Both the position numbers and the translations under genes were made by a program. Below, piece by piece: positions 9,901 through 18,296 of a stretch of DNA of 64,000 nt (positions are counted from its first letter, which is position 1; each line of letters starts with the position of its first letter). The stretch covers positions 1-64,000 of the forward strand of contig CANLOE010000014.1 in the NCBI GenBank assembly GCA_947492745.1, written 5' to 3'. The notes beneath the pieces are model-generated. The model did not search any database. It saw only the letters and a program-made list of their open reading frames with translations, and was not told where the DNA came from. The DNA comes from an uncultured Cyclobacteriaceae bacterium. GTDB lineage: Bacteria; Bacteroidota; Bacteroidia; Cytophagales; Cyclobacteriaceae.

Positions 9901-10218
9901 ATTGCTCTGTTGTATCGCTACGGCACCGATGGAGGATACGGCTTCTTTATCGAATATAGGTTCCCATTGGATACCTCCACTTTTGGATTTCCAGAGTCCG
10001 CCAGAGGCTGTGCCTACATAGATAATTTCGGGATGGTCATTGACCACATCGATAGTGGTTACCCTTCCGCTCATACCGGCCGGGCCTATACTTCTGGTTT
10101 TCATGTCTTTGAAATAATCCATATCGACCTTTTGTGCCACCAATTGTAGGGGGCTTATGACATAAAACATCAGCGTACAGGATAGTGCCAAGAGCAAGTG
10201 CGTCTTCTTTGGATGCAT
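6949..10218 (-). CDS. Large secreted VPS10/sortilin-like propeller protein
   Basis: This is a 1089-residue protein with a Sec signal (MHPKKTHLLLALSCTLMFYV...LVAQ). The first 730 residues or so form a long Asp-box propeller, with motifs such as SKSGGIQW, SLDGGKNW, TIDGGSTW, SFDAGKTW, SEDGGFKW, THDGGKTW and SIDAGSTW. It matches the widespread Bacteroidota proteins annotated as glycosyl hydrolase/VPS10-domain or BNR-like repeat proteins. A linker with EEKNLAEKKDSREST precedes a C-terminal beta domain that contains YRMYWGLNEKGASYP (FlgD-Ig-like) and a final helical segment. No T9SS sorting domain is seen, so it is probably periplasmic or surface-attached by other means. A catalytic function cannot be assigned. 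Confidence 0.9.
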   Translation of the reverse strand: MHPKKTHLLLALSCTLMFYVISPLQLVAQKVDMDYFKDMKTRSIGPAGMSGRVTTIDVVNDHPEIIYVGTASGGLWKSKSGGIQWEPIFDKEAVSSIGAVAIQQSNPDVIWAGTGEGNPRNSLNGGYGIYKSLDGGKNWKLMGLEKTRNIHRIIIHRDNPNIVFAAAIGSPWGEHPERGVYKTIDGGSTWEKVLYVDTKTGCADLITDPSNPNKLIAAMWQHRRKPWTFNSGGPGSGLYVSFDAGKTWERRDHEDGLPKGDLGRIGLALSQSKPEVVYALVEAKKNALYRSEDGGFKWTKVNDKNEIGNRPFYYSDIFVDPSNENRVYSLFSFVNVSEDGGKSFRQLMPAYNTDVGVHPDHHAWWIHPEDPSFMMDGNDGGLNITHDGGKTWRFVANLPVAQFYHISVDNEIPYNVYGGMQDNGSWAGPAYVWKAQGIRNSYWQEILFGDGFDVVPDAEDSRFGFAMSQQGFVGRYDRKTGYAKIVRPTHPDIDTKLRFNWNAAIAQDPFDAKTLYFGSQFVHKSSNRGDSWELISPDLTTNNPDQQQQHLSGGLTMDATGAENYNTILVISPSTVQKGLLWVGTDDGQVHISQNDGASWQNLTANIKGAPKNGWVPQIKPSTYKAGEAFVLFNNYRNFDFKPYAFKTSDFGKTWKPIVGTGDVEGYVLSLVQDTVVPDLLFLGTEQGLYMSIDAGSTWTKWTAGYPTVPTMDLTIHPREQDLVIGTYGRAAYVLDDIRPLRELASSKGSALKDTLQVYAAPDAYLAANQQPAGTRFGANAVFNGENRKRGAMITYSITKAKPDEIATSDKEEKNLAEKKDSRESTVDTKPHKSSYDSITMEVFNVKGRLIRTLKKKAPKESGIYRMYWGLNEKGASYPSRSKRKKNTREASGVRVLPGLYKVKLHFGEHTDSTEVKVHFDPRLKVAKEVLQANYDFQKGYGEKKALAYDAMQRLVESKEIVDTYKAKLKDRPKDDSTKVLMEYNKATSDSIEKIMEIFVGEKNEKQGIVRNPESSVSSLMGQAEMYLFSNMDPVGPREKRVVQHFTEYLKKGIDATNAFYEKEWKEYQERMLSKDWSPFKTYETLDMD

Positions 10219-10281
10219 AATGGGTGTTTTTTTTAAGTTAATACTCTAAAAGCCCTTCTATATCATAGAAGGTTTTGCTAA

Positions 10282-10499
10282 GAGATTGTTTTGAAATATA
10301 TCTTTTATTTTCGTGTACACTTCTCTTGGCGCATAATTCCATTGAAAATTCCGCAGATAATACTGCTATCTTTTTCCATGCGGTAGGCTGGTCCTTTCGC
10401 TGAAAATGCCCTCGGGACATTTTTTTACGCTCGGGCCTGCCGTATTCTGCACTCAAAATAAGTGACAACAGATTTTGAATATAATCCCAAAACAGTCTC
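10282..10499. repeat. Family E element E1 (218 bp), duplication TAA
   Basis: It starts GAGATTGTTTTGAAAT and ends CCCAAAACAGTCTC, with TAA on both sides. The inner block TCTTTTATTTTCGTGTACAC is shared with E2 in reverse. The ends resemble IS5-type termini (GAGnCTGTTTT with TNA targets). The IS5 link is an inference. Confidence 0.75.
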
Positions 10500-10623
10500 T
10501 AAGTCTTGAGAAATACTTCGTAATATGATGCATCTCTCTAAAGAAAGGAATCATATTCTGCATGAAGGGGAGTCTGGTTTATATGAGCGGCGCAAAGGTG
10601 TGGGTTATTATCTGAATACGGTA

Positions 10624-10884
10624 TCAAATGTTCTTTGTGGGAGGTCGAGGCGTAGCCTCTTTTTTTGGCACGGGGTCATAGCCGTGTGTCCCCCATGGAT
10701 GGCATCGTGAGATTCGTTTGAACCCCAGTAACAGCCCCTTCCAAGATCCCCATTCTTCTATGGCCTGTACTGTATAGTGCGAACAGCTAGGGCTATGCCT
10801 ACAGTGCGGGCCTACCAGTGGCGATAGGGCATACTGATAAAAACGTATGGGGAGAATGAGTAAGCTCTTGACAAATTTCGACAT
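10624..10884 (-). CDS. yidD: YidD membrane protein insertion efficiency factor
   Basis: This 86-residue protein matches YidD (DUF37): PIRFYQYALSPLVGPHCRH, then SPSCSHYTVQAIEEWG and the terminal CHPWGTHGYDPVP. The conserved cysteines and the amphipathic N-terminal helix are present. YidD helps YidC-mediated insertion of inner-membrane proteins and is itself a peripheral inner-membrane protein. In many Bacteroidota it lies next to cysS, as here (cysS is upstream on the same strand, separated by element A3 and a terminator). A -7-like TATCTTTG at 10906-10913 suggests its own promoter. Residues after VPKKE are a variable tail. Confidence 0.95.
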   Translation of the reverse strand: MSKFVKSLLILPIRFYQYALSPLVGPHCRHSPSCSHYTVQAIEEWGSWKGLLLGFKRISRCHPWGTHGYDPVPKKEATPRPPTKNI

Positions 10885-10905
10885 TGGCTATCAGCTTCGA
10901 AAATA

Positions 10906-10913
10906 CAAAGATA
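10906..10913 (-). promoter_or_regulatory. -7 box TATCTTTG upstream of yidD
   Basis: On the minus strand TATCTTTG matches TAnnTTTG and lies 22 bases before the yidD ATG, which would give a leader of about 15 bases. No convincing -33 element is seen. Confidence 0.45.
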
Positions 10914-10987
10914 AATTGCGCCGGTTATGAAATCCTGCGCCCCTTTGATGACAGTATTGTACACAAATATAATTCAATTGACTTAAA

Positions 10988-11138
10988 CCCAGATCATGTA
11001 TTGGAAAATCTACTGCAAATCAGTCGTTGCACTTAGTTTTTTGGATTCACCATAGCTTCTGCTATACTAAATCCAATAAAACGCTCTGATTTATTGCTGT
11101 TTAAATCCTCTTCACGAAGTTCTGACGCATGATCCGGG
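10988..11138. repeat. Family A element A3 (151 bp)
   Basis: The ends are CCCAGATCATGTATTGG and GACGCATGATCCGGG. Flanks TTAAA (10983-10987) and TAAAA (11139-11143) match imperfectly. It is shorter than other A copies because of internal deletions. Confidence 0.8.
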
Positions 11139-11618
11139 TAAAAATAGATGGATAAATAAGTTACCTGTCCAAAAAGGAAAGATGATTTATCAATAGACAG
11201 TGATAATGGTCGAGAGGATATTTTCATATAGCAGTCCAAGGCTTATTTTTCTACGTTGCTTTCTTTCGCACGCAAGAAGTCATGGCCGAAAACTGCGCTT
11301 ATCCACTGGTGCTGCTCTTACGCCCAAGAAAAAATGAATAGGGAAAAGCCCGGAGGAGCGGTCAGGTGTAATGAAGCCTGTCTTGCATCTGAAGGTATCA
11401 CGGACCCTACAAATCCGAGATTCTGGATGTCTCTTTGCGGAGGTATATTTTGGGTATTGCTTATGATGTGGAGTTTCAGGAAATTCGGGCGAACCGAAAA
11501 CCACTGAGAGTAATCTACAGGCCGGTCTTATAGTGATAAAGAAGGCTATCCGAAAATGCTAAAAAGTTCACTGGAGAAATCACTGTTACCTAATCATTTC
11601 TCTTTTGATAGAAATTCT
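11139..11618. other. Non-coding or decayed region
   Basis: Several short frames occur (for example 11256-11507), but none has family-like features, and frames overlap on both strands without preference. It may hold gene debris around 11390-11530. Nothing can be named. Confidence 0.3.
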
Positions 11619-11657
11619 CAAAAAAGGCTCGAAACCATGGGTTTTGAGCCTTTTTTC
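11619..11657 (-). terminator. Intrinsic terminator of cysS
   Basis: An inverted repeat AAAAAAGGCTCGAAACC / GGTTTTGAGCCTTTTTT forms an 11-bp stem, followed on the minus strand by a T tract. It lies about 50 bases beyond the cysS stop. Confidence 0.85.
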
Positions 11658-11708
11658 TGCGCTTTACTTCGTGAAGAATATCCTGTCGACCCAAGCATGG
11701 GTTCTGAC

Positions 11709-13211
11709 CTATGCCAAATTATAGGTGGTCTCTCCTCCTTTTCCGTCCATCAGCACTATGCCTTTTTCTTTTAATTCATCCCTGATTTGGTCGGAAAGTG
11801 CATAATTCCTATCTTCTTTGGCCTTCTTTCGGATGGTAATGAGCATTTCTATGGTACTCTTCAGTAGACCATTGTTGCCTTCTTCTTCTATTTGTAGGCC
11901 AAGTACGTTTTCAATAATACCGACAAAGGTTTCTTTCAGGGACTGAAAGGTAGCTGCTTGGAGTTGGCCTGTATGGAGTGCGCCATGCTTGAGTTCGTTG
12001 ATGCGGGAGGTCAGTTCGAAGAGTGTTGCCAAAGTTCGGGCCGTGTTGAAATCATCACTCATATGTCGGTAACAATCACCGAGCAATTGCGTGATTTCCT
12101 TGTCCAGGGCATCATCGACCTGTCCTTTGTGGTGGTCCATGACCTTGATGGCCTTTAGCGCTACCATAAGCTTTTTATATCCTTTCTCTGCGGCATCCAG
12201 TGCGGTCATAGAAAAATCGAGCGTACTGGAGTAATGGCACTGCAACATGAAAAACCGAACCACCATAGGACTATAGCCATGATCTAAAAGCTCATGGTTT
12301 CCTGAGAACAGCTCTTCGGGGAGAAAGGAGTTGCCCAGTGATTTGCTCATTTTCTTTCCATTGACGGTCAGCATATTCGTATGTAACCAGTAGTTGGCCG
12401 GTTGGCAGTTCTTGGACCCCACTGATTGTGCGATTTCGCAATCATGATGAGGAAATTTAAGGTCCATGCCACCGCCATGGATATCAAAGGTGTCTCCCAG
12501 GTATTTAGTACTCATTACGGTGCATTCCAGGTGCCAGCCGGGAAATCCTTCGCCCCATGGTGACTTCCAGCGCATTATGTGTTTAGGGGAGGCTTTTTTC
12601 CATAAAGCAAAATCCACCTTGTCTCTCTTTTCTTCCTGACTGTCCAGCATCCGTCCGCTTTCTCTCAGTTCTTCCAGTTTGCGATTGGACAGGATACCAT
12701 AGTTATGCTGCTGATCATAGCGGTTGACATCAAAATAGACCGAGCCATTGACTTCGTAGGCGAAGCCTTTCTCCAGTAGTGTTTCTATCATTTCTATCTG
12801 CTCCATGATATGCCCTGTGGCACTGGGTTCTATGCTCGGAGGAAGTATGTTGAACTTTTTGAGTACGTCATGGAAGCCATTGGTGTAGTGCTGTACGATT
12901 TCCATGGGTTCCAACTGTTCCAGTCGGGCTTTTTTGGCAATCTTATCCTCTCCTTCGTCAGCATCGTTCTCTAGGTGCCCCACATCCGTAATATTGCGCA
13001 CATAACGGACCTTATAGCCCAGAAACTGTAGGTATCGATAGATGACATCAAAATTCATAAAGGTCCTCACATTGCCCAGGTGGACATCGCTATAGACCGT
13101 GGGCCCGCAGACATAGATACCCACGTACTCGGGGTGAATACTTTTGAAAAGCTCTTTATTACCTGTTAGAGAGTTGTTCAGGCTTATGGGATATTGTTCT
13201 ATCTTACTCAT
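11709..13211 (-). CDS. cysS: Cysteinyl-tRNA synthetase
   Basis: This is a class I aminoacyl-tRNA synthetase of 500 residues that charges tRNA-Cys. The HIGH-type signature is [16 protein letters not shown], preceded by the zinc-ligand region YVCGPTVY. A second zinc/cysteine segment is [15 protein letters not shown], followed by [21 protein letters not shown]. The KMSKS loop is [10 protein letters not shown]. The C-terminal DALR-like helical domain and anticodon-binding tail follow ([23 protein letters not shown]). I chose the ATG at 13211 ([13 protein letters not shown]). A TTG seven codons upstream is less likely. The length is normal. A strong terminator follows at 11619-11657. Confidence 0.97.
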   Translation of the reverse strand: MSKIEQYPISLNNSLTGNKELFKSIHPEYVGIYVCGPTVYSDVHLGNVRTFMNFDVIYRYLQFLGYKVRYVRNITDVGHLENDADEGEDKIAKKARLEQLEPMEIVQHYTNGFHDVLKKFNILPPSIEPSATGHIMEQIEMIETLLEKGFAYEVNGSVYFDVNRYDQQHNYGILSNRKLEELRESGRMLDSQEEKRDKVDFALWKKASPKHIMRWKSPWGEGFPGWHLECTVMSTKYLGDTFDIHGGGMDLKFPHHDCEIAQSVGSKNCQPANYWLHTNMLTVNGKKMSKSLGNSFLPEELFSGNHELLDHGYSPMVVRFFMLQCHYSSTLDFSMTALDAAEKGYKKLMVALKAIKVMDHHKGQVDDALDKEITQLLGDCYRHMSDDFNTARTLATLFELTSRINELKHGALHTGQLQAATFQSLKETFVGIIENVLGLQIEEEGNNGLLKSTIEMLITIRKKAKEDRNYALSDQIRDELKEKGIVLMDGKGGETTYNLA

Positions 13212-13427
13212 TTTTTCAAAGATGTGGGTCAATCGTTTTCAGGTATCGATACCTCCCTTGTGCTCATTCGATGGCAATCGTGAAATTTCATCGAATAGGA
13301 TTTCGAGATGCATTCACAACGGACAGAAGTTTGATGTAAAGTGCTGTTCTCATAATTCGGACTAAATTAAGAACTAAAAATGATAAGCCACAAACCGAGT
13401 GTCAAAAGCTTTGGATATTTCTACTTA
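13212..13427. other. Upstream region of cysS
   Basis: No gene is seen. The segment probably holds the cysS promoter, but no clear TAnnTTTG box was identified. Confidence 0.3.
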
Positions 13428-13594
13428 TATCCAAACACAATTGGTTTGGTACAAAAAGAACAGCCTCAGAGAAAACTCGGCTTCGTATGGAAAGCCCCCA
13501 AGGTTCAATTTACCGATAGCTTTGACGCAAAGCGCCCCAACACGACCGCATCGAAGCATCTGTCCGGGCTTTCCGTTTCGTTTTTTCTTGAGTA
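13428..13594. repeat. Family D element, copy D2 (167 bp), TA duplication
   Basis: It starts TATCCAAACACAATTGG and ends TTTTTTCTTGAGTA, flanked by TA on both sides (13426-13427, 13595-13596). It matches D1 in reverse orientation and D3 at its ends. It has no coding capacity. Confidence 0.75.
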
Positions 13595-13677
13595 TAACAA
13601 CATCTCGCAAGATTTGTCCTGCAAAGAACAAGGATCATGTTCGATCTTTTATATGCTATATGTTCTTGCAATAGTAT

Positions 13678-14217
13678 TTATGAGGATTTGGGCCGAAAGG
13701 GCCTGATTACATCTTCGTTGCATTCCAGATAAGCTGCACCTATCAGGTCCAGGCAATAAGGTATGGCGGGGAACACGGCATCCATACATTGCCGGATAGC
13801 CTTGGGCTTTCCAGGGAGATTGATTATCAGGGCACTTCCTCTTATACCCGCTGTCTGCCTCGAAAGAATAGCCGTGGGGACATATTTCAGGCTTTCATTC
13901 CTCATGAGCTCGCCGAAACCGGGCATCATCTTGGTGCATACCTTCTCAGTCGCTTCGGGAGTCACATCCCGCAGTGCAGGACCTGTTCCTCCAGAGGTAA
14001 TGACTAGGCTACAGGACTGCTCATCTGTCATACGGACTAGGGTCTTTTCTATCAAATGCTGTTCATCAGGGATGACAGCATATACCTTTTCCCATGGAGA
14101 AACCAGGTATTCATCAAGTGTCGCGGCGATAGCTTTTCCCGGAGTATCCTCGTAAATGCCTGCGCTGGCCCTGTCGGATACATTGATAATGCCTATTTTT
14201 GCAATTTGTTCATTCAT
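13678..14217 (-). CDS. mog: MogA/MoaB-type molybdopterin adenylyltransferase
   Basis: This is a 179-residue MoCF-biosynthesis-domain protein. Family motifs are GIINVSDRASAGIYED at the N-terminus, the MPT-binding TSGGTGPALRDVTPEAT in the middle, PGFGELMRNES, and AGIRGSALIINLPGKPKAIR. MogA adenylylates molybdopterin before metal insertion and works in the cytoplasm, usually as a trimer. The length is typical (170-195). No other molybdenum-cofactor gene lies within the window, so it stands alone here. Distinguishing Mog from MoaB by sequence alone is uncertain, but the length and motif order favour Mog. Its promoter region upstream is followed by element F2. Confidence 0.9.
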   Translation of the reverse strand: MNEQIAKIGIINVSDRASAGIYEDTPGKAIAATLDEYLVSPWEKVYAVIPDEQHLIEKTLVRMTDEQSCSLVITSGGTGPALRDVTPEATEKVCTKMMPGFGELMRNESLKYVPTAILSRQTAGIRGSALIINLPGKPKAIRQCMDAVFPAIPYCLDLIGAAYLECNEDVIRPFRPKSS

Positions 14218-14336
14218 TGTTAGAGGGTTATAGGAAAATTTTCCCTATGAAACCGGCCAGTTATCGCAGTATAGTCCCATTCAAAATATTTGAAATAATA
14301 AGGCACGGTTTATGCTGTTTTTGCTTTAACTTTAAT

Positions 14337-14502
14337 AATGAAGTGATTTGGACTTTTTCTTTTACCTGCGGATTTTACATTTAGCACCTTGATCTTGTTT
14401 TTTTAAAGTTCCGTAGCTTCGGCTATGCAAGGAAAAAAAACTTCGTCAGAGTACAGAAGCCAAAAGTCTCGGTGCCAAACAAAAAGTCCAAATCACTTCA
14501 TT
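14337..14502. repeat. Family F inverted-repeat element, copy F2 (166 bp)
   Basis: It has perfect 22-bp terminal inverted repeats, AATGAAGTGATTTGGACTTT followed by TT, and no coding capacity. It ends 29 bases before the protease ATG. An apparent upstream start for that gene (14472) lies inside this element and is artefactual. Confidence 0.88.
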
Positions 14503-14531
14503 CAGAATATTTGAAATTTAAAATTAAGCGA

Positions 14532-16205
14532 ATGTTTGGATCTATCAGACAATTTACCACCTCTTTTTTCCTGCTGTTACTAGCAGGAACCTGCCTTTCT
14601 TTTCAAGCGTACAGTAGCACTTCTCTTCAGGACGTGGAGAAGGACAGTACCAAAATACCAATGAACTGGTTCAATCTGGACCCGGATAAAGATAAGGTAA
14701 TGGGCCTGGGTACCGATAGGGCCTACTCCACTTTACTGAAGACAAAAAAATCAACACCCATCATTGTGGCCGTTATCGACTCCGGTGTGGATATCGAGCA
14801 CGAAGACCTGAAAAATAAAGTATGGGTGAATGAAGATGAGATTCCAGGGAACGGAAAGGATGACGATAACAACGGTTACATAGATGATGTGAATGGCTGG
14901 AATTTTATAGGAGGAAAAGACGGTAGGAATGTTTCGGAGGACACGCATGAGCTGACTCGGGTATATCTGAAATTGAAAGCTAAATACGGGGATAAGAAGG
15001 AGAAAGAAATATCAGGGAAAAATAAGGAAGAGTACGCTTTTTGGCAGAAGGTCAAAGGGGACTTTGAGAAAAGGTATAGTACCGCCAAACAGAACTACGC
15101 TTTTTATACTCAATTACAACAGTCACTAGGGCGTTTCAGTAGGCTGCTCAAGGCCTATTTGGATACCGAAGAACTGAGCCGTTCCCAACTGGAAGGCATC
15201 GATTCTGAGGACGCTGTTATCGTACAGGCAAAATCCACTTTGGAAATGTTGCTCAACAATACTCCGGGCGATTATACACTGGATGACATTTCAAAAGAGA
15301 TCGATGGTGCCCTTGAACACTTTAAGAATCAAATAGAATACGCTTATAATGTGGAGTTCAATCCTAGGGACATTGTTGGGGATACTTATGAGAACCTGAA
15401 AGAAAAAGGCTATGGTAACAATGATGTGGAAGGCCCCGATGCGGCACATGGCACCCATGTGGCGGGAATCATCGCCGCCGACCGCAATAATGATCTGGGG
15501 ATTAAGGGCATTGCGGATAATGTAAGGATAATGTCCATTAGGGCCGTCCCTAACGGTGATGAGCGCGACAAAGATGTCGCTAATGCTATCCTCTACGCGG
15601 TTGACAATGGTGCCCATATCATCAATATGAGCTTTGGCAAGTCCTACTCTCCGGACAAGAGTGTTGTAGATGAGGCCGTGGCCTATGCAGAAAAGAAGGG
15701 TGTACTGCTGGTACATGCAGCCGGTAACAGTTCGAAGGACATCGATATCGTGGACAACTATCCCAATCGCCAAAGTGCAGAAGAAGGAGTAGAAGCTAAA
15801 AACTGGTTGGAGATAGGTGCTTCGGCTTGGGAAGAAAATGAAAGTTTCGCCGGCTTTTTCTCCAATTATGGCAATAAAAGTATCGATTTGTTTTCTCCCG
15901 GAGTACGCATACGCTCCACAGTACCCAATAACAAATATGAGGTCTTTGATGGTACGAGTATGGCAGCTCCGGCGGTAGCGGGTGTAGCAGCACTGATATG
16001 GTCCTATTATCCCGGTCTTACGGCTTTGGAAGTGAAAGAAATATTGAAAAAATCAAGCAGAAAGCTGTCTAAGTTAAAGGTCAACAAACCGGGTACTTCG
16101 GAAAAAATAAAATTCAAGGAGCTGTCCATGACGGGGGGACTGGTAAGCGCCTATAATGCACTGAAAATGGCCGATACCGTTCAAAGGAAAAAAAGGAGCA
16201 ACTGA
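14532..16205 (+). CDS. Secreted subtilisin-like (S8) serine protease
   Basis: This is a 557-residue S8-family peptidase. A signal peptide (MFGSIRQFTTSFFLLLLAGT) starts at the ATG chosen at 14532; the frame extends upstream into repeat F2, which is not credible coding. The catalytic triad is visible: Asp in VAVIDSGVDIEHEDL, His in AAHGTHVAGIIAADR and Ser in FDGTSMAAPAVAG. The oxyanion Asn lies in VHAAGNSS. Between Asp and His there is a large, charged, helical insertion of about 190 residues (YLKLKAKYGDKKEKE...), a feature of Bacteroidota S8 proteases. No C-terminal sorting domain is seen, so a periplasmic or outer-membrane-associated role is likely. A strong bidirectional terminator follows. 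Confidence 0.95.
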   Translation: MFGSIRQFTTSFFLLLLAGTCLSFQAYSSTSLQDVEKDSTKIPMNWFNLDPDKDKVMGLGTDRAYSTLLKTKKSTPIIVAVIDSGVDIEHEDLKNKVWVNEDEIPGNGKDDDNNGYIDDVNGWNFIGGKDGRNVSEDTHELTRVYLKLKAKYGDKKEKEISGKNKEEYAFWQKVKGDFEKRYSTAKQNYAFYTQLQQSLGRFSRLLKAYLDTEELSRSQLEGIDSEDAVIVQAKSTLEMLLNNTPGDYTLDDISKEIDGALEHFKNQIEYAYNVEFNPRDIVGDTYENLKEKGYGNNDVEGPDAAHGTHVAGIIAADRNNDLGIKGIADNVRIMSIRAVPNGDERDKDVANAILYAVDNGAHIINMSFGKSYSPDKSVVDEAVAYAEKKGVLLVHAAGNSSKDIDIVDNYPNRQSAEEGVEAKNWLEIGASAWEENESFAGFFSNYGNKSIDLFSPGVRIRSTVPNNKYEVFDGTSMAAPAVAGVAALIWSYYPGLTALEVKEILKKSSRKLSKLKVNKPGTSEKIKFKELSMTGGLVSAYNALKMADTVQRKKRSN

Positions 16206-16238
16206 TGTCTTCATCTTAAGGCAAATTAATTGACCAAA

Positions 16239-16273
16239 CAAAAAAAGAGGGCCGCTAGCGGCCCTCTTTTTTT
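16239..16273. terminator. Bidirectional intrinsic terminator after the S8 protease
   Basis: A perfect palindrome GAGGGCCGCTAGCGGCCCTC (16247-16266) is flanked by A7 and T8 tracts. It works for the plus-strand protease gene and could equally stop minus-strand transcripts. Confidence 0.93.
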
Positions 16274-16934
16274 GTTCATTTTACCGTATGTTGCATAATC
16301 CCAAATCGATCAATAGGGTTTCGTTATGAGAGCATAATTGCAATAAAATCAGTGGTTTAAGTGAGGAGGTTTTTGCATCATTAAGGAGACGAACCTGCGC
16401 AGCATAAAACTGCTGATTTTGAAGCAATTTATGTTCGGAATAGGAAGGCTATTGATCATTTTGGGATAATGACAGTACTTTTTTATGAAAATAGCCTTCA
16501 GACCGTTCGTTTCCATAGTGGTAACTTATGGTGAGAATGAATACGGTAACCTCGAATACCAAATAGAAATCTGGAGAAAGGCCCTAGGCCGCGATATTTC
16601 TTAATACCCATATCCACATTTTTCTAATTTTTCCGCTATAGATACTATTATAAACAGTAGATTTGAAAATTATATTTGTCATTTTTCAAAACTGGTATAT
16701 TCCATTGTTCATCGTGTTGTTTGTAGGATTTTCGTTGTCATGGTATTTCATGTTGGCCAAGCTTGTGGTAGAAGTTATCACTGTCTCTAAAGCATTATGG
16801 AACAATCAAAATGAATACAACCTAGAATTCGTAGTGCAGGAAATAGCCGATGGAATCTGAACTATCCGTCTTTAGTGTAGGTGGAGAGTCGGCTATCTGC
16901 TGGTATCGGTTTTCTACTATTGATATACTAACTT
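16274..16934. other. Intergenic region with element B2
   Basis: Apart from B2, a 65-codon frame with a TTG start (16663-16860) encodes a hydrophobic N-terminal helix. There is no homology I recognise, and its start codon coincides with a possible -7 region (TATATTTG, 16671-16678). I do not call it a gene. Confidence 0.3.
16300..16465. repeat. Family B element B2 (166 bp), duplication ATAAT
   Basis: The ends are CCCAAATCGATCAATAGG and CTATTGATCATTTTGGG, with ATAAT directly repeated on both sides (16295-16299, 16466-16470). It lies downstream of the protease terminator. Confidence 0.9.
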
Positions 16935-18260
16935 ATGAATGAAGAAATAAAAAAACTGAAAGAGGCCCTTGCTGTCTCTCCGGACAATCAATACCTATGG
17001 CAATTGATGGTCGATGCCATGGTCGGAGAGCGACTGTGGGACGAACTGCTCAGCATTTGTCTGGACAGGATTGCCCGAAGTCCCGATGATCTCTGTGCCA
17101 AACTGGGCTTGGCACAGAGTTATTTCGGCAAAGAAAATTTCGGGACAGCTGCTATCGTACTCGAAGAGCTTCTGGAAAGCGATCCGGAAAATACAATAGC
17201 ACTTTTACTATCCTGTAAGGTCCATATAGAAGAAAACAATCTCTCAGAGGCAGTAGAAACCTATCGAAAAATAAAGGAACTGGATGCTGACTTTAAAGAT
17301 GAAAACATAGAAGGCCGTCTGACCATCCGTTCGGAGCCTGAACCCGATTCCGCTGAGGGCATCTCTTTTTCAGATGAAGTAGAAGGGCGTATCTTGGGTA
17401 AGAAAGACAAGGTAAGCTTTAAGGATGTAGGAGGCATGAGCAATGAGAAGGAACAAATCAGCCTGAAGATAATCCACCCACTGCAACATGCCGACCTGTA
17501 CAGGTCCTATGGAAAAAAAATTGGTGGAGGCATCCTCTTTTATGGTCCTCCTGGCTGCGGCAAGACTTTCTTGGCCAAAGCCACAGCGGGCGAAATCGAC
17601 GCTGAGTTCATCGCTGTTGGTATCGATGATATTTTGGACATGTATATAGGCCAAAGTGAAAAAAAACTCAACCTGATTTTTGAAAGAGCTAGGGCCATGG
17701 CTCCTTGTGTCCTTTTTTTTGACGAAATCGATGCGCTGGGTGCTAATCGTAACGACCTGCGCACCAGTGCCGGGCGGAACCTTATCAATCAGTTTTTGGC
17801 GGAGTTGGATGGTATCAAAAGTGATAATGACGGTATATTGGTTGTCGGAGCGACCAATGCGCCCTGGCATCTTGATGCTGCTTTTCGACGTCCAGGGCGA
17901 TTTGACCGTATCCTATTCGTAGCGCCTCCATCAGAAGAAGCCCGTGTGGAGATTTTCAAATTGGCTCTAGAGGGCAAACCGATAGAGGAAATCGACTATG
18001 ATAAACTGGCAAAAGCCAGTGAGGGTTTTTCCGGTGCGGATATCCATGCCAGTATCGATGTGGCTATCGAACTCAAATTACAGGAAGCCATTAAAAAGGG
18101 GAAGCCATCACCATTGACCGATAAAAACCTAGTGAAAGCTATCAAAAGTACCAAGCCCAGCACGAAAGAGTGGTTTCAAACGGCCAAAAATTATGCTGTT
18201 TATGCTAATGAAGCCGGTATATACGATGAAATACTTGCTTATCTCAATATAAAAAAATAA
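16935..18260 (+). CDS. AAA+ ATPase with N-terminal TPR (Cdc48/VCP-like module)
   Basis: This 441-residue cytosolic protein has two to three TPR-like repeats in residues 1-120, followed by a single AAA domain. Walker A is GPPGCGKTFLAKATAGE, Walker B is VLFFDEIDALGANR, sensor 1 is VVGATNAPWHLD and the arginine-finger/SRH region is FRRPGRFDRILFVAPP. The lid contains GFSGADIHASIDVAIE. The module most resembles Cdc48/FtsH-class AAA domains, but there is no protease domain and no second AAA ring. The next gene, 36 bases downstream, encodes a TPR-membrane protein, so the pair probably forms one transcription unit and may act together on a membrane-linked substrate. The substrate is unknown. Confidence 0.88.
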   Translation: MNEEIKKLKEALAVSPDNQYLWQLMVDAMVGERLWDELLSICLDRIARSPDDLCAKLGLAQSYFGKENFGTAAIVLEELLESDPENTIALLLSCKVHIEENNLSEAVETYRKIKELDADFKDENIEGRLTIRSEPEPDSAEGISFSDEVEGRILGKKDKVSFKDVGGMSNEKEQISLKIIHPLQHADLYRSYGKKIGGGILFYGPPGCGKTFLAKATAGEIDAEFIAVGIDDILDMYIGQSEKKLNLIFERARAMAPCVLFFDEIDALGANRNDLRTSAGRNLINQFLAELDGIKSDNDGILVVGATNAPWHLDAAFRRPGRFDRILFVAPPSEEARVEIFKLALEGKPIEEIDYDKLAKASEGFSGADIHASIDVAIELKLQEAIKKGKPSPLTDKNLVKAIKSTKPSTKEWFQTAKNYAVYANEAGIYDEILAYLNIKK

Positions 18261-18296
18261 TCTTCGACCCAATAAAAATACGAAAGCCCCTTGCTC

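Noticed and set aside
9460-10149. A 229-codon plus-strand frame
   Set aside because: It is the antisense shadow of the large propeller protein gene.
11256-11507. An 83-codon plus-strand frame near yidD/cysS
   Set aside because: Competing frames of equal length exist on both strands and none resembles a protein family.
14472-14531. N-terminal extension of the S8 protease (MPNKKSKSLHSEY...)
   Set aside because: These codons lie in or beside repeat F2, and a typical signal peptide starts at the ATG at 14532.
16663-16860. A 65-codon hydrophobic frame with a TTG start
   Set aside because: Its start overlaps a -7-like box and there is no support beyond a hydrophobic stretch; it is kept only as a remark in the intergenic entry.
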